DNA from: JBBRUG01 sp038247995
Lineage (GTDB): Bacteria > Chloroflexota > Chloroflexia > Chloroflexales > Chloroflexaceae
Direction: 5' to 3'
DNA length: 9,024 bases
Assembly: GCA_038247995.1 (NCBI GenBank)
Contig: JBBRUG010000256.1
Location: forward strand, 1 to 9,024
Part shown: positions 5,473 to 9,024 of the stretch, in pieces
Numbering within the stretch: position 1 is the stretch's first letter
Layout of the letters: each line of letters begins with the position of its first letter
Notes under the pieces: generated by a model
Database searches by the model: none
Told to the model about the DNA's origin: nothing
Seen by the model: the letters and a program-made list of their open reading frames with translations, nothing else
Made by a program: the position numbers and the translations under genes

Positions 5473-7789
5473 CATGGCCAGGCAGCCGAAGGCGGATCAC
5501 CACGAATTTCGAGGTGGGCGTGTTGCTGCGTTCGGCGACGCTATCGATTGGCACGAGCACGTTGGCCTCAGGAAAATAGGTAGCCGCGCAGCCCTCAGGA
5601 ATGGGGTATTCCACCACAATAAAGCGCTGGGCGACACGCTCGACCCCATTAAAGTTGCTCACCAGATCAACCACATCGCCCGGCACGAGGCCGGCAGCAT
5701 GAATGTCGGCGGCGTTGAGCAGCACGACGCGGCGTTCGTTGCTGATCCCCCGGTAGCGGTCGTTGAGGCCGTAGATGGTGGTGTTGAACTGATCGTGGCT
5801 GCGGATGGTCATCATCACCAATCGGCCGGGTTCGATCCGGTGGATCGGCATGGCGTGCGTGCTGAACTGCGCCCGACCATCGGCAGTAGCGAAGCTCCGA
5901 TCACGCGCCGCGTTCGGCAAATAGAAGCCACCGGGCTGCCGCACACGCGCGTTATAGGCCGCGAAGCCTGGCACCACCTGCGCAATATGCTCACGAATAC
6001 GGTCGTAGTTGGCGGCCAGGCCGGCCCACTCCACATTACTCAGCCCAGACAAAACAGTTTGCGCCAGGCCGGCGACAATGGCAACTTCGCTGCGCAGATG
6101 TGGCGAGGCCGGTGCAAGCTTGCCCTGCGAACGCTGGACGACGCCCATCGAGTTCTCGGTGCTGACGAACTGCACACCGCCGGCCTGCACATCAGCTTCA
6201 GTGCGTCCCAGGCAGGGCAGAATCAGTGCCTGTGCACCGGTAACAAGATGAGCGCGATTCAGCTTGGTGGAGACCTGCACGGTGAGTTTGCAGCGCCGTA
6301 ACGCCTCTGCCGTGTAGGCCGTGTCGGGCGTAGCAGACAGGAAATTGCCGCCGAGAGCAAAAAAGACGCCCACATGACCGGCGTGCATGGCCTTGATCGC
6401 ATTCACTGTATCGTAGCCATGGTGACGCGGCGGTACAAAATCAAACTCGACGCCGAGCTGATCAAGAAACTCGGGTTTGGGCTGTTCCCAGATGCCCATG
6501 GTGCGGTCGCCCTGAACGTTGCTATGGCCGCGCACCGGGCACAACCCCGCGCCGGGCTTGCCGATCTGGCCGCGCAACAGGTGCAGGTTGACCAATTCCT
6601 GAATTGTGGCGACCCCATTGGTGTGCTGAGTGAGGCCCATGGCCCAGCAAGTGATTGTGCGTTGGGAATGGGCGAAGCGCACAGCGGCAGCCTGGATCTG
6701 CGTGCGCGGCACACCACTCTGCTCGATGATCGCGTCCCACGGCACGGCCTCAAGCGCGGCCACAAACGCGGCATAACCACTGGTATGATCGGCGATGAAC
6801 TGCGGATCGAGCACTGTGCCGGGATTGGCGGCCTCCAGCGCCAGTAACGCCTTCATGATCCCTTTCAGCAGAGCCATGTCGCCATTGATGCGTACCTGGA
6901 GGAACAGGTCGGTGAGCGCTGTGCGCTGCCCAAGCATGCCGCGCACTTCCTGCGGGTGGCTGAAGGCCATCAGTCCGGTTTCGGGCAAGGGGTTCGCAGC
7001 AATGATCGTGCAGCCGTTGCGCTTGGCGGATTGCAGCGCGGTGAGCATGCGCGGGTGGTTCGTGCCGGGGTTCTGGCCGATCAGCAAAATCAGGTCGGCC
7101 CGCTCAAAATCTTCCAGCGTCACTGTACCTTTGCCGATGCCGATGCTTTCGGCGAGGGCCACACTCGTAGACTCGTGGCACATGTTCGAGCAGTCAGGCA
7201 GATTATTGGTGCCGAACTGGCGCACAAAAAGCTGGTAGAGGAATGCGGCTTCGTTGCTGGTGCGACCAGATGTGTAGAAGACCGCTGCGTCGGGCGTGGG
7301 CAAGCTACGCAATTCATGTGCGATCAGGTTGAACGCAGCGTCCCAACCGATCGGCTGGTAGTGCGTGGCCCCAGCGGGCAAGTACATCGGCTCGGTGAGC
7401 CGGCCCTGATGATTGAGCCAGTGATCTGACTGTTCGGCAAGTTCAGCAACCCTGTACTGGGCAAAAAAGGCGGGCGTGATCCGGCTGCGCGTGGCTTCGT
7501 CGGCGACGGCGCGGGCGCCATTCTCGCAGAACTCGGCCACACTCCGCTGCGCGTCGGGGTCGGGCCAGGCGCAGCTTGGACAGTCGATGCCGCCCACCTG
7601 ATTGAGGCGCAGCAGCGCTTGCGCGCCGCGCGACACGCCCATCTCTTCCCAGACGTAGCGCATCGAGGAGACGACGGCGGGCAGGCCACCGGCGACAGTT
7701 TTGATTACACTCTGCTTGAGGCCGGTATGCGCGGTGGGCGGCTCGCTGCGGACGTCGTCGCGGGGATCGGGTGGGGTATCGGTTGCCAT
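5465..7789 (-). CDS. YdeP-type molybdopterin oxidoreductase (FdhF-like alpha subunit)
   Basis: A 774-residue cytoplasmic protein of the YdeP/Fdhalpha-like family (TIGR01701 type), related to bis-MGD formate dehydrogenases. Hallmarks are GGIDCPSCAWPDPD (67-79, with C70 and C73), FYTSGRTSNEAAFLYQLF (171-188), DCSNMCHESTSVALAESIGIGKGT (199-222), LIGQNPGTNHPRMLT (236-250), GKPGAGLCPVRGHSNVQGDRT (410-430) and the C-terminal MTIRSHDQFNTTIYGLNDRYRG (660-681). C204 in MCHEST is the likely molybdenum-ligand position. The N-terminus has only a Cys pair, not the four-Cys [4Fe-4S] motif of true formate dehydrogenases, and there is no Tat signal. The E. coli homologue YdeP is linked to acid resistance; its substrate is unsettled. 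The start at 7789 has a perfect AAGGAGG 6 nt upstream, so the longer frame from 7840 is rejected. It lies 233 bp downstream of fdhD, whose product probably activates it. Confidence 0.95.
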   Translation of the reverse strand: MATDTPPDPRDDVRSEPPTAHTGLKQSVIKTVAGGLPAVVSSMRYVWEEMGVSRGAQALLRLNQVGGIDCPSCAWPDPDAQRSVAEFCENGARAVADEATRSRITPAFFAQYRVAELAEQSDHWLNHQGRLTEPMYLPAGATHYQPIGWDAAFNLIAHELRSLPTPDAAVFYTSGRTSNEAAFLYQLFVRQFGTNNLPDCSNMCHESTSVALAESIGIGKGTVTLEDFERADLILLIGQNPGTNHPRMLTALQSAKRNGCTIIAANPLPETGLMAFSHPQEVRGMLGQRTALTDLFLQVRINGDMALLKGIMKALLALEAANPGTVLDPQFIADHTSGYAAFVAALEAVPWDAIIEQSGVPRTQIQAAAVRFAHSQRTITCWAMGLTQHTNGVATIQELVNLHLLRGQIGKPGAGLCPVRGHSNVQGDRTMGIWEQPKPEFLDQLGVEFDFVPPRHHGYDTVNAIKAMHAGHVGVFFALGGNFLSATPDTAYTAEALRRCKLTVQVSTKLNRAHLVTGAQALILPCLGRTEADVQAGGVQFVSTENSMGVVQRSQGKLAPASPHLRSEVAIVAGLAQTVLSGLSNVEWAGLAANYDRIREHIAQVVPGFAAYNARVRQPGGFYLPNAARDRSFATADGRAQFSTHAMPIHRIEPGRLVMMTIRSHDQFNTTIYGLNDRYRGISNERRVVLLNAADIHAAGLVPGDVVDLVSNFNGVERVAQRFIVVEYPIPEGCAATYFPEANVLVPIDSVAERSNTPTSKFVVIRLRLPGHVP

Positions 7790-7795
7790 GGTGTT

Positions 7796-7802
7796 CCTCC
7801 TT
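7796..7802 (-). promoter_or_regulatory. Ribosome binding site of the YdeP-type gene
   Basis: AAGGAGG on the minus strand with a 6-nt spacer to the ATG at 7789. It is a near-ideal Shine-Dalgarno and fixes the start 17 codons inside the longest possible frame. Confidence 0.85.
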
Positions 7803-7868
7803 GAACGATAGGCGCTGGACGACGGACGCTGGGCCGCCAATGATGCGGCACATGTGGGCGGTGAGTGA

Positions 7869-7936
7869 GGCCGAAGCGGCGCTCTTTGGGCAGTTTCCGG
7901 GTTCCCCCAGAATTCTCAGGTAGCGCTGCTTCGGCC
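7869..7936. repeat. 15-bp inverted repeat with 38-bp loop
   Basis: GGCCGAAGCGGCGCT (7869-7883) and AGCGCTGCTTCGGCC (7922-7936) are reverse complements with one mismatch, enclosing 38 bp that includes GGGTTCCCCC and GAATTC. The element lies in the gap between fdhD and the YdeP-type gene. No T tract follows it, so it is not a standard terminator; its size and form suggest a miniature palindromic element. Confidence 0.75.
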
Positions 7937-7949
7937 CTACGATGCCACA

Positions 7950-8015
7950 CCACGGGCGACCACGCCCCGCCCCACGGGCGACCACGCCCCGCCCCACGGG
8001 CGACCGTGCGGGGTC
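7950..8015. repeat. Three 22-bp GC-rich tandem units
   Basis: Units begin at 7950, 7972 and 7994, each with CCACGGGCGACC. The first two are identical over 22 bp (ending ACGCCCCGCC). The third diverges after its twelfth base, where it instead continues into the right arm of a hairpin (7998-8019). The array fills the space directly downstream of the fdhD stop. Confidence 0.9.
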
Positions 8016-8019
8016 GCCC
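7998..8019. repeat. Hairpin just after the fdhD stop
   Basis: GGGCGACC (7998-8005) and GGTCGCCC (8012-8019) form a perfect 8-bp stem with a 6-nt loop, 3 nt beyond the fdhD stop codon in the minus direction. The left arm is part of the 22-bp repeat unit. It could stabilise the fdhD mRNA end or slow read-through; it lacks a U tract. Confidence 0.7.
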
Positions 8020-8022
8020 CTA

Positions 8023-8868
8023 CTATGCCACGATCCGCCATGGGCACGTATACACATTAAACCGCTGATCACGCACGAAGCCGATCAGGGTGAGGTTGTG
8101 GGCGGCGGCGAGTTCAACGGCGAGGCTGGAGGGCGCGCCGACGGCAGCGAGGATGGGGATGCCGGCGACGACGGCTTTCTGAGTCAGTTCGAAGCTGGCT
8201 CGTCCGCTGACGAGTAGGAGGCGTGCGCTGAAATCCAGGTCGCCAGCCAGCAGGCGCGTGCCGATCAGTTTATCGACGGCGTTGTGGCGACCAACGTCTT
8301 CGCGCACAAGCTCCATCCCTCCGCTAGGGCTACACAGCGCGGCGGCGTGCAGCCCACCGGTATGGTCGAAGATCGCCTGGGTTTCGCGCAGACGCGCCGG
8401 GAGTTGATGAATAACTGTGGCCAGGAAGATCGGGCCGTCGCTGGGAAGAGGGGGGCAGCTATCGATGCGGAGCGCTTCGATTGAAGTTTTGCCGCAGACG
8501 CCGCAGCTCGATGTGGTGTAAAAATGGCGTTCCAAGCGATTAAGCGCCACTTCAGCATCGGGGTGCAAGCTCACGCGCACGACATTGCGCAGGCGTTGCG
8601 GGCCAACCGGCAGGCCGCAGAAGCGGATCCGCGTAATATCGGCGGGGCGGCGCACGATCTGCTCGCCGAACAAGAAGCCTGCGGCAAGCGCAAAATCGTC
8701 GCCGGGCGTGCGCATGGTGATCGCCACACTCTTGCGCACGCGCGCCCCGATGGGGCCGTACTCCAGGCGGATCTCCAACGGCTCTTCGACCGCCAGATGA
8801 TCACACGGATCGGCCCGCGCTTGGGCGCCAAAGCGGTGAACGGGTACTTCGGTTATGGACTGCGCCAT
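8023..8868 (-). CDS. fdhD: FdhD, sulfur carrier for formate-dehydrogenase-type enzymes
   Basis: A 281-residue cytoplasmic sulfurtransferase. FdhD takes sulfur from the cysteine desulfurase IscS and delivers it to the bis-MGD molybdenum cofactor of formate-dehydrogenase-like enzymes, which need this for activity. Family marks are VEEPLEIRL (27-35), TPGDDFALAAGFLFGEQI (54-71), the SSCGVCGK motif (120-127) with sulfur-carrying C122 and C125, FDHTGGLHAAAL (167-178), REDVGRHNAVDKLIG (189-203), SGRASFELTQKA (221-232) and GFVRDQRFNVYT (263-274). All key parts are intact and the length is normal. The frame stays open to the right edge through a 13-bp repeat, but the ATG at 8868 has AGGGAGG 5 nt upstream and starts the conserved protein, so it is chosen. 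The gene precedes the YdeP-type oxidoreductase on the same strand, its likely client. Confidence 0.97.
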   Translation of the reverse strand: MAQSITEVPVHRFGAQARADPCDHLAVEEPLEIRLEYGPIGARVRKSVAITMRTPGDDFALAAGFLFGEQIVRRPADITRIRFCGLPVGPQRLRNVVRVSLHPDAEVALNRLERHFYTTSSCGVCGKTSIEALRIDSCPPLPSDGPIFLATVIHQLPARLRETQAIFDHTGGLHAAALCSPSGGMELVREDVGRHNAVDKLIGTRLLAGDLDFSARLLLVSGRASFELTQKAVVAGIPILAAVGAPSSLAVELAAAHNLTLIGFVRDQRFNVYTCPWRIVA

Positions 8869-8873
8869 TGCAA

Positions 8874-8880
8874 CCTCCCT
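8874..8880 (-). promoter_or_regulatory. Ribosome binding site of fdhD
   Basis: AGGGAGG on the minus strand, 5 nt before the ATG at 8868. It decides the start against the longer repeat-encoded frame and lies 2 nt downstream of the 8883-8902 hairpin. Confidence 0.8.
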
Positions 8881-8882
8881 TG

Positions 8883-8902
8883 CCGCAGGCTGAAGCCTGC
8901 GG
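8883..8902. repeat. Palindrome directly before the fdhD ribosome binding site
   Basis: CCGCAGGCT and AGCCTGCGG are perfect 9-bp arms around GA (8 bp with a TGAA tetraloop as a structure). In the minus-strand transcript it would form a leader hairpin ending 2 nt before the Shine-Dalgarno. The core resembles small palindromes scattered in spacers of some GC-rich bacteria; that comparison is from memory. Confidence 0.75.
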
Positions 8903-8913
8903 TATTTGGTGTG

Positions 8914-8947
8914 GGTGCGGCGCCGCGCTGAAGCGCACCGCCGCACC
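8914..8947. repeat. Second imperfect hairpin upstream of fdhD
   Basis: GGTGCGGCG (8914-8922) pairs with CGCCGCACC (8939-8947). After a 2x2 mismatch the inner arms GCGCT and AGCGC pair around GA. Its inner core GCTGAAGC is the same as in the 8883-8902 palindrome. Its right arm merges into the 13-bp tandem array. Confidence 0.7.
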
Positions 8948-9024
8948 AGGGCGCCGCACCAGGGCGCCGCACCAGGGCGCCGCACCAGGGCGCCGCACCA
9001 GGGCGCCGCACCAGGGCGCCGCAC
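8938..9024. repeat. 13-bp tandem array running out of the window
   Basis: The unit GCGCCGCACCAGG is repeated exactly from 8951, 8964, 8977, 8990 and 9003, then a 9-nt partial from 9016 to the edge. A copy at 8938-8950 differs only in its first base. Every exact unit contains the palindrome GGCGCC at its junction with the previous one. As 13 is not a multiple of 3, all frames read the same 13-residue periodic peptide (RRPGAAPWCGALV on the minus strand), an artefact of the repeat. The total copy number is unknown because the array is cut by the edge. Confidence 0.95.

Noticed and set aside
5447..6301. 284-codon open frame on the plus strand
   Set aside because: It is antisense to the C-terminal part of the YdeP-type gene, which has clear family motifs, and starts inside the palindrome. 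No motif was seen in it.
7790..7840. 17-codon extension of the YdeP-type protein to an ATG at 7840
   Set aside because: The ATG at 7789 has a perfect AAGGAGG at the right distance, and the extension would translate through that Shine-Dalgarno.
8869..9024. N-terminal extension of FdhD through the repeat (RRPGAAPWCGALV periodic peptide)
   Set aside because: The extension is encoded by the 13-bp array, is not part of the conserved protein, and a good Shine-Dalgarno precedes the ATG at 8868.
7950..9024. Repeat arrays as a CRISPR
   Set aside because: The 13-bp and 22-bp units are contiguous with no spacers, and no cas gene is present.

Overview
The window is GC-rich bacterial DNA with seven protein-coding genes, one of them cut by the left edge. 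I saw no rRNA, tRNA, CRISPR array, transposase or phage gene. The gene set and the style of the repeats (short tandem arrays and small palindromes in most gaps) would fit a filamentous Chloroflexota relative (Chloroflexus/Roseiflexus type). That placement is inference; no marker gene here proves it.

Layout: positions 1-1377 are on the minus strand and hold a SWIM zinc-finger protein (1-792, C-terminus outside the window) preceded by a membrane-anchored DUF1499 protein (886-1377). A divergent intergenic region (1378-1606) carries two heptamer repeat triplets. Positions 1607-5444 are on the plus strand: a small multi-pass membrane protein, a strong intrinsic terminator, an extended -10 promoter, a bifunctional class A penicillin-binding protein of 840 residues, and a GNAT acetyltransferase that resembles AAC(6')-Ii. 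Positions 5465-8868 are on the minus strand: fdhD, a repeat-filled gap, and a YdeP-type molybdopterin oxidoreductase. The right edge (8938-9024) is a 13-bp tandem array that runs out of the window.

Working relations: FdhD is the sulfurtransferase that activates bis-MGD formate-dehydrogenase-type enzymes, so fdhD plus the YdeP-type enzyme is a plausible accessory-factor/enzyme pair. The PBP and the small membrane protein belong to the cell envelope. The acetyltransferase lies 73 bp behind the PBP and could be co-transcribed with it.

The coding content belongs to known families. The less expected signals are in the spacers. The most notable is a perfect 17-bp-arm palindrome at 5437-5472, where two convergent genes end and which supplies the TAG stops of both at mirror-image positions. 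Short tandem arrays of 7, 8, 13 and 22 bp fill most of the other gaps. I did not find clear evidence of a wholly new multi-gene system.
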